From the NCBI GenBank assembly GCA_022778785.1, contig JALFSO010000049.1, positions 1 to 33,183 of the forward strand: a stretch of DNA of 33,183 nt. The letters are read 5' to 3'. The notes beneath the pieces were generated by a model that ran no database searches, was not told where the DNA came from, and saw only the letters and a list, made by a program, of their open reading frames with translations. The stretch is from Dysosmobacter sp. Lineage in GTDB: Bacteria > Bacillota > Clostridia > Oscillospirales > Oscillospiraceae. Below are positions 22,981 through 30,986 of this stretch, one piece after another; positions within the stretch are counted from its first letter, which is position 1, and each line of letters begins with the position of its first letter. Made by a program: the position numbers and the translations under genes.

Positions 22981-23925
22981 TTATCGTAAGCCCTCAGTGG
23001 TGAGAATTTCCGTCGAAATCTGAAGCGCCCGGGCAAAATCCTGGTTCTTTTCCCAATAGATCCAATGAATGGCCGGATTTCTCCGCAGCCAGGTCAGCTG
23101 CCGCTTGGCGTACTGCCGGGACCGGAGCTTTACCTCCTCCAGGGCCTCCGCCTCGGAGGCGGTGCCCTCCAGCACACCCAGAAACTCCTTGTAGCCGATG
23201 GCCTGGAGGGCTGTGGTGTCCCTGGGGACGCCGGAGGTGAGCAGTGCGCGGACCTCATCCAGCAGGCCGTCCTCCGCCATCCGGTCCACCCGGCGGTCGA
23301 TGAGGCGTTTCATGTCCTCCCGGTCGGCGAACTGAAGGCCCAGATACACCGCGTCGTACCGGGAGGGCAGGGCCTTCGTCTCCGCGTTGTGGGCGGAGAT
23401 GGTCTTTCCGGTTTCCCGCCAGACCTCCAGCGCCCGGAGAATGCGCTTGGTGTCCGACGGATGGAGCTTGGCCGCCGCCTCCGGGTCCGCCTGCCGAAGC
23501 TCCTCCAGCAGGGGGGCAATGCCGCCGGTCTCTAGCTCATGCTGGAGCTGCGCCCGGACGGCCCCGCCGGCACAGCCAGCGGCGAAGCCGTGGCCCCGCA
23601 CCACCGCGTCCAGCCACAGGCCCGTGCCGCCCACCAGAATGGGCAGCTTTCCCCGGGCCAGAATGCCGTCCACGATGGGGATGGCGGTCTGGGCGTACCG
23701 GGCGGCGGACCACTGCTCCGTGGGCTCCGCCACGCCGATCATGTGATGGGGGATACCCTCCATCTCCTCCGGCGTGGGGGCGGCGGTGCCGATGACCATG
23801 CCCCGGTAGATCTGCATGGAGTCTACGGAGACCACTTCTCCGTTGAATTTCTGGGCCAGCAGCACGCCCAGTCTGGTTTTTCCGCAGGCCGTGGGGCCGA
23901 CCACGCAGACGATTTTGGGGGACAT
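22981..23925 (-). CDS. miaA: tRNA dimethylallyltransferase MiaA
   Basis: MiaA transfers a dimethylallyl group to N6 of A37 in tRNAs reading UNN codons, the substrate later methylthiolated by MiaB, whose gene opens the same gene train. The 314-residue protein has the P-loop GPTACGKT (residues 10-17), VSVDSMQIYRGM, the HHMIG motif, LVGGTGLW and the C-terminal RSRQYAKRQLTWLRR. The start at 23925 has AAGGAG 10 bases upstream; an in-frame ATG 27 bases earlier lacks one. Hfq follows 66 bases downstream. Confidence 0.96.
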   Translation of the reverse strand: MSPKIVCVVGPTACGKTRLGVLLAQKFNGEVVSVDSMQIYRGMVIGTAAPTPEEMEGIPHHMIGVAEPTEQWSAARYAQTAIPIVDGILARGKLPILVGGTGLWLDAVVRGHGFAAGCAGGAVRAQLQHELETGGIAPLLEELRQADPEAAAKLHPSDTKRILRALEVWRETGKTISAHNAETKALPSRYDAVYLGLQFADREDMKRLIDRRVDRMAEDGLLDEVRALLTSGVPRDTTALQAIGYKEFLGVLEGTASEAEALEEVKLRSRQYAKRQLTWLRRNPAIHWIYWEKNQDFARALQISTEILTTEGLR

Positions 23926-23989
23926 CGGTCCCACGCTCCTTTCTGCATTCAAATGAGAGTTTGAAAAGATGTACAGCGTCCCTTATACA

Positions 23990-24015
23990 GGCCGGTGAGG
24001 ACACCGGTCCCTGCG
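23990..24015. repeat. REP-like palindrome, copy 1
   Basis: The 26 bases GGCCGGTGAGGACACCGGTCCCTGCG recur at 27438-27463 with two differences. The core CCGGTG-AGGA-CACCGG is a perfect hairpin. It lies between mutL and miaA, within the minus-strand gene train. Confidence 0.85.
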
Positions 24016-24065
24016 GGGATGCCCTCATAAAAGGGAAGGGGGAAAGAGAGATATGGTCCCCCTCT

Positions 24066-26084
24066 TTACGCCCGCCGGAACATCTTTTCCAGCTCGTATT
24101 TTGTCAGCTTCACCGCCACGGGGCGGCCATGGGGACAGTATTTGATCTCCCCGGACTGGACCCTGTCCACCAGCACCCGCAGCTCCCGCTCGTCGGAGTG
24201 CATTCCCGCCTTGATGGCGGCCTTGCAGGCCATGGTGTGGAGCAGGTTCTCCCGGCGCTCCGCCGGATCCCGGCCCGTCCGCAGGTTCTCCGCGAACTCC
24301 TCCAGGGTGGCCACGGCGTCTCCGGCGTCGATGTCCGCCGGGACCTCCCGGATCAGCAGCGTCCCGCCGCCGAAGTCCTCGCAGGCAAAGCCGAACTGCT
24401 CCAGCACCGGCAGATTCTCCAGCAGCAGCGCCGCGTCCTCCCGTTCCAGCTCCGCCGCCGCGATGGGCTGGAGGAGCTGCTGGCGCATGGGGGGCGTCTG
24501 GGCGGCTTTCAGACGGTCAAAGTTGATGCGCTCATGGGCTGCGTGCTTGTCGATGAGCCAGACGGTCTCGTCCTCCGCCTCGCAGACGATGTAGGTGTGC
24601 AGCACCTCCCCGGCGATGCGCCAGGGCGCGGGAGCCGGGGGCTCCATGGCGGTCTGCCCCGGCAGATCCAGCGTCGTCTGCCGCATTTCCGGAATGGCGG
24701 GGACGAAGGGCCGGGTCGGCGGGGCGTCCTGCTTCTCCGGCATCCGGGCCGGGGAGACAGGGACCGGCGGAGCCGCTGTTTCCGTCCGGCGCTCCGGAGC
24801 GGAGACAGCGGGCGGAGTGGGAACGGGCCGCTCCATATGGACCGGCGCCGGGGGTGTCCGCCGGGCGGCATACACCGGACCGGCCCGGTCAATGTCCGAC
24901 ACTTTGGCGCCTGCCCGCAGCTCCGTGTCCCACAGGGGACGGCGGGGCACAGGGGACGGCGCGGGAACGGCGGGCGTCCCGGCGGGGCGCTGGGCCTGCT
25001 TCTGCCGGAAAGTCCCGGCGTCCATGGACTGGAAGAAGTCCTGCCGGGGATTCACAGTCTTCTCCACCGGCGCGGGCCGGGACGGCTCCGGGACGCCATC
25101 GGCGTCCAGCGCGTCCAGCACCGTGTGGTACACGGCGTCGAAAACATCCTTTTCACGGGCGAATTTCACCTGGGTCTTGGCCGGGTGGACGTTGACGTCC
25201 ACCGCCGTCACCGGCATGGTGACGGACAGCACGCAGCCGGGGAACTTGCCCTTCATGATCTGGTTGCGGTAGCCCTCCTCCAGGGCCGCCGTCAGCAGCT
25301 GGGACTTGATGAACCGGCCGTTGACGAAGAAGATCTGCATTCCCCGGGAACCCCGGCCGCACAGGGGCTTTGTCACGAAGCCGGACACGGCGATGTCGCC
25401 GCCCCGCCCCTGAACGGGGATCAATCCCCTGGCGAAATCCCGGCCCAGGGCCGCGTAGACGGCGGACTCCAGCTTCCCGTCGCCGGGGGTGTGGAGGGCC
25501 TCCGCGCCGTCCTTGATGAAGCGGAAGGACACGTCCGGATGGGACAGGGACAGATGCTGCATCAGGCCGTTCACCGCCGCGGTCTCGGCGGTGTCCTTTT
25601 TCATGAACTTCAGCCGGGCGGGGGTGTTGTAGAACAGATCCCGGACGTACAGCGTCGTCCCCTCCGGCACACCGGCGGGCAGCACCTCGCCGGGCACACC
25701 GCCCTCCAGATGGAGGGCCGATCCGGCGGAGGCGCCGGACTGACGGGTCTCAATGTCCAGCCGGGAGACGGCGGAGATGGCCGCCAGGGCCTCGCCCCGG
25801 AAGCCCAAAGTGCCGATTTTGCCCAGGTCGCTCTCCGTCCGGAGCTTGGAGGTGGCATGGCGGAGAAAGGCAGTGGGCAGCTCCTCCGGAGCGATGCCGC
25901 AGCCGTTGTCCGTCACCCGGATGAGGCCCATGCCGCCACGGCGGGTCTCCACCACCACGGCGGAAGCCCCGGCGTCCAGGGCGTTTTCCACCAGCTCCTT
26001 CACCACGCTGGCGGGACGCTCCACCACCTCACCGGCGGCAATGAGATCCGCCACGTGAGAGGAGAGCTGCGCGATATGAGGCAT
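24066..26084 (-). CDS. mutL: DNA mismatch repair protein MutL
   Basis: MutL couples mismatch recognition by MutS to strand removal. The 672-residue protein has the GHKL ATPase motifs ELVENALDAGA, DNGCGI, RHATSK and GFRGEAL, then the transducer domain. A Pro-rich linker covers about residues 330-470. A C-terminal endonuclease-type domain carries LIDKHAAHERINFD (from about residue 510), ACKAAIKAG and CPHGRPV. The metal-site motif, normally DQHAxxExxxxE, reads DKHAAHERINFD here. An intrinsic nickase would fit an organism without MutH. The start at 26084 follows GGGAGG; an ATG 30 bases earlier is less likely. Confidence 0.95.
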   Translation of the reverse strand: MPHIAQLSSHVADLIAAGEVVERPASVVKELVENALDAGASAVVVETRRGGMGLIRVTDNGCGIAPEELPTAFLRHATSKLRTESDLGKIGTLGFRGEALAAISAVSRLDIETRQSGASAGSALHLEGGVPGEVLPAGVPEGTTLYVRDLFYNTPARLKFMKKDTAETAAVNGLMQHLSLSHPDVSFRFIKDGAEALHTPGDGKLESAVYAALGRDFARGLIPVQGRGGDIAVSGFVTKPLCGRGSRGMQIFFVNGRFIKSQLLTAALEEGYRNQIMKGKFPGCVLSVTMPVTAVDVNVHPAKTQVKFAREKDVFDAVYHTVLDALDADGVPEPSRPAPVEKTVNPRQDFFQSMDAGTFRQKQAQRPAGTPAVPAPSPVPRRPLWDTELRAGAKVSDIDRAGPVYAARRTPPAPVHMERPVPTPPAVSAPERRTETAAPPVPVSPARMPEKQDAPPTRPFVPAIPEMRQTTLDLPGQTAMEPPAPAPWRIAGEVLHTYIVCEAEDETVWLIDKHAAHERINFDRLKAAQTPPMRQQLLQPIAAAELEREDAALLLENLPVLEQFGFACEDFGGGTLLIREVPADIDAGDAVATLEEFAENLRTGRDPAERRENLLHTMACKAAIKAGMHSDERELRVLVDRVQSGEIKYCPHGRPVAVKLTKYELEKMFRRA

Positions 26085-26150
26085 GACACACACCTCCCTT
26101 TCTGTCAAGGTCAATTCCTTTATGATCCTGCCCCCGATAGCCGGGGACGC

Positions 26151-26636
26151 TTATTCCGGCCAGCGGACGCCGTAGCCCAGCGCGTCCACCAGATCGTGGA
26201 GCTGCTGCACGGAGCGGTCCGCCAGCGGGCCCTCCGCCACGGAACGGAGGAGTTGGTTTCTGCCGGTGGTCTCGATGTTGACGGACCAACCCGGCAGGCT
26301 GTGGCCCAGGGCGTCCCGGTTGGGCCAGCAGTGGACCTGACGGATGGTGTCCCGCGGGATGGTCTGGCCGTCCAGCGTCAGGGCGTCCTCCGTCAGGGAC
26401 CAGTCCGCGGTGCGGATGGGGATGGTGCTGGGGAGCGCCCGGTCCAGCAGGCCGTACAGCATCCGGAACACCACGTAGGCCGTCAGCGCGGCGGCGATGG
26501 TCAGCGTCCAGCCGGTGAGACGCAGCTGTGTGGCCACGAACCACGCGCCAGCCAGGGCGGCCAGGATGGACAGCGCCGTCACCGGGACGGTGTGCTTCCA
26601 GCCGCCGCCGGATTCCAGAGTCAGTTTGCCGGACAT
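26151..26636 (-). CDS. Small membrane protein with two N-terminal segments and a PH-like tail
   Basis: I do not recognise this 161-residue protein with certainty. Two hydrophobic segments (about 17-36 and 42-62) form a membrane hairpin. A cytoplasmic region follows that reads like a bacterial PH-type (YcxB/bPH-like) domain: IRTADWSLTEDALTLDGQTIPRDTIRQVHCWP. The tail ends LVDALGYGVRWPE. AAAGGAG precedes the start. It is packed between a CPBP protease gene and mutL, 39 and 66 bases from them, so it is co-expressed with mismatch-repair genes, but no functional link is evident. Confidence 0.8.
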   Translation of the reverse strand: MSGKLTLESGGGWKHTVPVTALSILAALAGAWFVATQLRLTGWTLTIAAALTAYVVFRMLYGLLDRALPSTIPIRTADWSLTEDALTLDGQTIPRDTIRQVHCWPNRDALGHSLPGWSVNIETTGRNQLLRSVAEGPLADRSVQQLHDLVDALGYGVRWPE

Positions 26637-26674
26637 AGGGTCAGCTCCTTTGTATGTTCAGGTTGAAAGATGGG

Positions 26675-27379
26675 TCACAGCAGCCAGGCCAGGGCGTTCA
26701 CCGCCGCATGAACGGCGATGGAGGACCAGAGAGTACCGGAATACTCATAGACGCCTGCCAGCACCAGTCCCGGCACCAGATATTGCAGCAGCACCAGGAA
26801 GTAAGCGGTATCCTGATGGACCAGGACGAACTGCCACAGATGGAGGAAGGCGAACAGCAGGCCACTGATCAGATAGGCCGGGACACGGCCCTTGTTCCGC
26901 AGATTGCCGAACACCAGCCCCCGGAACAGCACCTCCTCCACAAAGGGGGACGCCAGGACCACGATCACCATCGCCGTCTGGGGGACGGCCTGGATCTGGG
27001 CGGAGATGACGGAGTCATTGAGATCCAGCTGGTTCCCGGTCAGCAGATGGGAGAGGCGGTAAACCAGCTCGTTGAGGCCGTACAGCGCCACGATGCCGCC
27101 CAGCGCGCCCTTGCAGGCGCTGCCCAGATTATCCATGAGATTCCGGGTGGTCCGCCCCAGAAAGCCGTGGAAGATGACGAGGGCCGTCACAGCCAGCAGC
27201 CCGTAGTAGACGGCGCTCCGGAGACTCTGGGAGAGGGACGTGCCCAGGACCCGGGCCGCCAGGTCGAAGATGGGACCAGCGGCGAAGGGCAGCACCAGCA
27301 GATAGATGACGAAGAACACCGTTCCGGCGACCTGTTCGCCGGGGGACATATAGCCGGCGGCGGATTTTCGTTTTGCCAT
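26675..27379 (-). CDS. CPBP family intramembrane glutamic endopeptidase
   Basis: The 234-residue polytopic membrane protein carries the CPBP (CAAX protease / bacteriocin-processing, Abi) motifs: Glu148-Glu149-xxx-Arg153 in VEEVLFRG, His180 in FAFLHLWQ and His224 in VHAAVNAL. Relatives such as Rce1 cleave prenylated proteins; bacterial members are linked to bacteriocin immunity or envelope functions, mostly unproven. AGGAGG is 6 bases from the start. It lies between mutS and mutL with no bacteriocin gene nearby, so its substrate is unknown. Confidence 0.9.
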   Translation of the reverse strand: MAKRKSAAGYMSPGEQVAGTVFFVIYLLVLPFAAGPIFDLAARVLGTSLSQSLRSAVYYGLLAVTALVIFHGFLGRTTRNLMDNLGSACKGALGGIVALYGLNELVYRLSHLLTGNQLDLNDSVISAQIQAVPQTAMVIVVLASPFVEEVLFRGLVFGNLRNKGRVPAYLISGLLFAFLHLWQFVLVHQDTAYFLVLLQYLVPGLVLAGVYEYSGTLWSSIAVHAAVNALAWLL

Positions 27380-27437
27380 AGATACCTCCTGAGGGGCGGA
27401 AAGGAATGTTGAACTGCCGTGGAACAGGGGGCGTGCG

Positions 27438-27463
27438 GGCCGGTGAGGACACCGGCCCCTACG
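27438..27463. repeat. REP-like palindrome, copy 2, overlapping the mutS stop
   Basis: GGCCGGTGAGGACACCGGCCCCTACG matches the copy at 23990-24015 except at two positions and forms a GGCCGGTG/CACCGGCC hairpin. The minus-strand TAG stop of mutS (27459-27461) lies inside it. Confidence 0.85.
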
Positions 27464-30065
27464 AGAGCTTCTGCTTTAACTGGTACAGCAGCTGCATGGC
27501 CTCCATGGGGGTCATGGTGTCCGGCTGGCAGCGGCGCAGAGCGTCCAGCACCTCTCCCTCACCGATGGCGGTGAGAGAGACCTGTTCCGTCTCCTGCCGG
27601 GGCTGGACGTACTGGACGTTGTGCTCCCGCTCCAGTTCCTCCAGAATGGCCCGTGCCCGGTTCAGCACTTTGGCGGGGAGGCCCGCCAGCTTGGCCACTT
27701 CAATACCGTAGCTGCGGTCCGCGCCGCCGGGGACAATCTTCCGCAGGAAGATGATGTCCTCGCCCCGGGCCTTGACGGCGATGCTGTAGTTCACAGCGCC
27801 GGGGAGGGTGTTCTCCAGCTCCGTCAGTTCGTGGTAGTGGGTGGCGAACAGGGTCTTTGCCCCCAGCAGCTTTTTGTCGGCGCAGTACTCCACCACCGCC
27901 CGGGCGATGGCCATGCCGTCGAAGGTGGAGGTGCCCCGGCCGATCTCGTCCAGGATCAGCAGGGAGTTTTTCGTGGCGTGGTGCAGGATCTCCGACACCT
28001 CGCTCATCTCCACCATGAAGGTGGACTGACCGCCGGTGAGGTCGTCACTGGCGCCGATGCGGGTGAAGATGCGGTCCACCACGCCGATGCGGGCGGAGTC
28101 CGCCGGGACGAAGCTGCCCATCTGGGCCATGAGGACGATGAGGGCCACCTGGCGCATGTAGGTGGATTTGCCCGCCATGTTGGGGCCGGTGATGATGGCC
28201 ACCCGGTTCTCCTTCTCGCCCATGAAGGTGTCGTTGGGGACGAACAGACTGTCCTTCAGCACCTGCTCCACCACCGGGTGGCGTCCGCCGTGGATCTCGA
28301 TGGAGCCGGACTCGTCCATATCTGGGCGACAGTAGTGGTTGTGGACCGCCACGGCGGCGAAGGAGCACAGGGCGTCGGTCTCCGCCACAGCGGCTGCCGC
28401 AGCCTGGATGCGGGTGGCCTGGGCGGAGATATCCTGCCGCAGCTGGGTGAACAGCTCGTATTCCAGCGCCACCACCCGGTCAGAGGCGGTGAGGATCTCA
28501 TGCTCCAGGTCCTTCAGCTCCTGGGTGATGTACCGTTCGCCGTTCACCAGGGTCTGCTTGCGGATGTAGGTATCCGGCACCTGGTCCTTGAAGGCGTTGG
28601 AAACCTCAATATAATAGCCAAAAACTTTATTATAACCGATCTTTAGGGTGCGGATGCCGGTGCGCTCCTTCTCCCGGGCCTCCATGTCGATGATGACGTC
28701 CTTGCCGCCGGTGAGGATCTTCCGCAGACGGTCCACCTCCTCGTTGAAGCCGTCCCGGATGAAGCCGCCCTCCCGGACGGAGAAGGGGGGATCGTCGGCG
28801 ATGGCTTCGGCGATGGCGTCCCGGAGGTCGTCCAGGGTGTCCAGCTCCGCTGCCAACTCGCCGAGGCGGCCGCCGGAAAAGGCCAGCAGTTGATCCCGGA
28901 TGGCGGGCAGCTTCTCCATGGCGGCGCGGAGGGAGGCCATGTCCCTGCCTCCGGCGGTGCCGTAGACGATGCGGCCGATGAGCCGCTCCATGTCGCCCAG
29001 GCCCGTCATGGCGGCGATGAGCTCCTCCCGCTGGATGGTGGCGTCCACCAGCGCCGCCACGGCGGTGTTCCGCTTGGTGATAGCGGTAACGCTGAGCAGG
29101 GGCCGCTCCAGCCAGGAGCGGAGCATCCGTCCGCCCATGGGGGTACGGGTTTTGTCCAGCACCCACAGCAGGCTGCCCTTCTTCTCCCGGCGCTGGAGGG
29201 TCTCCGTCAGCTCCAGATTCCGGCGGGCGGACAGGTCCAGCTCCATGAACCGGCCCTGCTCGTAGTAGTCCAGGTCGTTGATATAGCTGAGATCCGTCTT
29301 CTGGGTCTCGTAGAGATAGTCCAGCAGGCCGCCGATGGCCATGGCCGCGGCGGGATTGCCCCCCGGCAGGCGGCTGAAGGCCTCCTCGCCGAACTGCTTC
29401 CGGATGTTCTTCTCCGCCGCAGGCAGCAGGAAGCGGCGCTCGCCGCCGTTTTCCACCCGGCAGTGCAGCCGGTCCCGCAGCAGGTCCGTCAGGACCCGCT
29501 CCTGAAAGGCGCCGTCGTTCAGCACGGCCTCGGCGGGGGAGAACCGGCCCAGTTCGTTGATGACGTGGTCCAGCCGCTCCTTGCCGGTGAAGGCGGTGGC
29601 GTGGGTCTTGCCGGTGGAGATATCGCAGAAGCTGACGCCCGCCCGCTGGGAATCCAGATAGATGCCGCAGAGGAATTTGCTGCTCTTGTCGTCCAGACAG
29701 GCGGCGTCGATGACCGTGCCGGGCGTCACCACCCGGATGATGTCCCGCTTCACCAGCCCCTTGGCGGTGGCGGGATCCTCCATCTGCTCGCAGATGGCCA
29801 CCTTGTAGCCCTTGGCGATGAGCCGGGCGATGTAGGAGTCGCTGGCGTGGTAGGGGATGCCGCACATGGGCACCCGCTCCTCCTCCGGCTTGGCGTGCTT
29901 GCCGTGGTCCCGGCTGGTGAGGGTCAGGTCCAGCTCACGGGACGCCAGCCTGGCGTCGTCGGCGAACATCTCGTAGAAGTCCCCCAGCCGGAAAAACAGG
30001 ATGGAGTCCGGATTGTCCTTCTTGATCTCCAGGTATTGCTTCATCATGGGGGTCAGCTCCGCCAT
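27459..30065 (-). CDS. mutS: DNA mismatch repair protein MutS
   Basis: MutS recognises mismatches and small loops. The 868-residue protein has the N-terminal mismatch-binding Phe-x-Glu (FRLGDFYEMF), connector and lever domains, and the C-terminal ABC-type ATPase. That ATPase carries Walker A GPNMAGKST near residue 627, the STFMVEMSE signature, Walker B SLLILDEIGRGTS and the FATHYHEL loop. Length is typical of MutS1, so this is the repair enzyme rather than MutS2. AAGGTGA precedes the start. Its last codons run into a palindromic repeat that provides the stop codon. Confidence 0.97.
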   Translation of the reverse strand: MAELTPMMKQYLEIKKDNPDSILFFRLGDFYEMFADDARLASRELDLTLTSRDHGKHAKPEEERVPMCGIPYHASDSYIARLIAKGYKVAICEQMEDPATAKGLVKRDIIRVVTPGTVIDAACLDDKSSKFLCGIYLDSQRAGVSFCDISTGKTHATAFTGKERLDHVINELGRFSPAEAVLNDGAFQERVLTDLLRDRLHCRVENGGERRFLLPAAEKNIRKQFGEEAFSRLPGGNPAAAMAIGGLLDYLYETQKTDLSYINDLDYYEQGRFMELDLSARRNLELTETLQRREKKGSLLWVLDKTRTPMGGRMLRSWLERPLLSVTAITKRNTAVAALVDATIQREELIAAMTGLGDMERLIGRIVYGTAGGRDMASLRAAMEKLPAIRDQLLAFSGGRLGELAAELDTLDDLRDAIAEAIADDPPFSVREGGFIRDGFNEEVDRLRKILTGGKDVIIDMEAREKERTGIRTLKIGYNKVFGYYIEVSNAFKDQVPDTYIRKQTLVNGERYITQELKDLEHEILTASDRVVALEYELFTQLRQDISAQATRIQAAAAAVAETDALCSFAAVAVHNHYCRPDMDESGSIEIHGGRHPVVEQVLKDSLFVPNDTFMGEKENRVAIITGPNMAGKSTYMRQVALIVLMAQMGSFVPADSARIGVVDRIFTRIGASDDLTGGQSTFMVEMSEVSEILHHATKNSLLILDEIGRGTSTFDGMAIARAVVEYCADKKLLGAKTLFATHYHELTELENTLPGAVNYSIAVKARGEDIIFLRKIVPGGADRSYGIEVAKLAGLPAKVLNRARAILEELEREHNVQYVQPRQETEQVSLTAIGEGEVLDALRRCQPDTMTPMEAMQLLYQLKQKLS

Positions 30066-30108
30066 GAAGTCACCTTCTCTTTCTGTCTAAAAACGCTTGT
30101 GTGGCGGC

Positions 30109-30936
30109 TCAAAGCTCCGCCGCGAAACCGGCGGAGATGGACCGCAGGCGGTCCCCCAGAATGCCGTGGAGGACCCGGAAGGGGTACTCGCCGGTGCAGT
30201 GGCCGGTGTAGTAGACGGTGTCTCCCGGAAGCAGGGCGTGGCCGATCTGGTTCAGCAGCTTCTCCGAGGCGGGGGCCGCCGGGTCCAGCTGGAACAGATG
30301 GAAGCCGCCCACCACAGCGTCGGGCTGACGGCCCAGGATCTCCGCGCCCCGGCGCTGGATGTTGACGATGCCCCGGTGAGAGCAGCCCGCCACCAGCACG
30401 GACTTCCCCTCCGCGGTGATGAGCAGGTCCTGCTCATGGGCGAAGGTGTCGGGGATCAGATCCCCGGCGTCGTTCTTCCGCTTCAGGCGATGGCTGGTGT
30501 CCATGGTGGGGAAGTCCCCCGGCACGGCGTCGAACAACGTCAGCTCGTCGTCGATGCGGCAGACGCCCTCCACCACGGTGAAGCGGTGCCGGTACGATTC
30601 CAGACGGGGGTCCAGGCCGATGTAGTTGACGCCCTCCGGCGTCTGGGCGTAGTAGCCCCGGTCCGCGCCGGCGTGGACGTAAACCGCGGCGTGAACGTTC
30701 TTCTCAAAGAAGGTCAGCAGGCCGTCGCTGTGGTCGCTGTGGCCGTGGGAGAGAACGGCGATATCCACGGCGGACAGGTCCACCCCCAGCGCCTCCGCGT
30801 TGGCGGCGAAGTCGCCGTTGGGACCGGCGTCGAACAGGATGCGGTGCTTCGGCGTCTCAAAATACAGGCTCAGGCCGAAGTTGGCCCGGAACGCCTGGGA
30901 ACAGGCGGTATTTTCCAGCAGGGTGACGAGTTTCAT
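30109..30936 (-). CDS. MBL-fold metallo-hydrolase (COG1237-like)
   Basis: The 275-residue protein has the metallo-beta-lactamase metal motif HGHSDH (His64, His66, Asp68, His69), an earlier ILFDAGPNG strand-turn, and the later GCSHRGIVN and YYTGHCTG motifs. These fit the COG1237 group, which includes proteins annotated as 7,8-dihydropterin-6-yl-methyl-4-(beta-D-ribofuranosyl)aminobenzene-5'-phosphate synthase; that activity is poorly supported in bacteria. AAGGAGG precedes the start. It sits between miaB and mutS and is probably co-transcribed with them. Confidence 0.88.
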   Translation of the reverse strand: MKLVTLLENTACSQAFRANFGLSLYFETPKHRILFDAGPNGDFAANAEALGVDLSAVDIAVLSHGHSDHSDGLLTFFEKNVHAAVYVHAGADRGYYAQTPEGVNYIGLDPRLESYRHRFTVVEGVCRIDDELTLFDAVPGDFPTMDTSHRLKRKNDAGDLIPDTFAHEQDLLITAEGKSVLVAGCSHRGIVNIQRRGAEILGRQPDAVVGGFHLFQLDPAAPASEKLLNQIGHALLPGDTVYYTGHCTGEYPFRVLHGILGDRLRSISAGFAAEL

Positions 30937-30952
30937 GGGAACCTCCTTGTAC

Positions 30953-30970
30953 CGGCCCCTGGGGGGGCCG
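30953..30970. repeat. Short CGGCCCC/GGGGCCG hairpin between miaB and the MBL gene
   Basis: CGGCCCC (30953-30959) pairs with GGGGCCG (30964-30970) around TGGG. Its minus-strand sequence CAGGGGCCGGT resembles one arm of the two REP-like palindromes, so it may be a truncated copy. There is no T tract. Confidence 0.5.
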
Positions 30971-30986
30971 CGTCGTATTTCCGGCC

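Noticed and set aside
26151-27379. Bacteriocin or defence island around the CPBP protease
   Set aside because: No precursor peptide, ABC exporter, nuclease or toxin-antitoxin gene is nearby; the neighbours are housekeeping genes.
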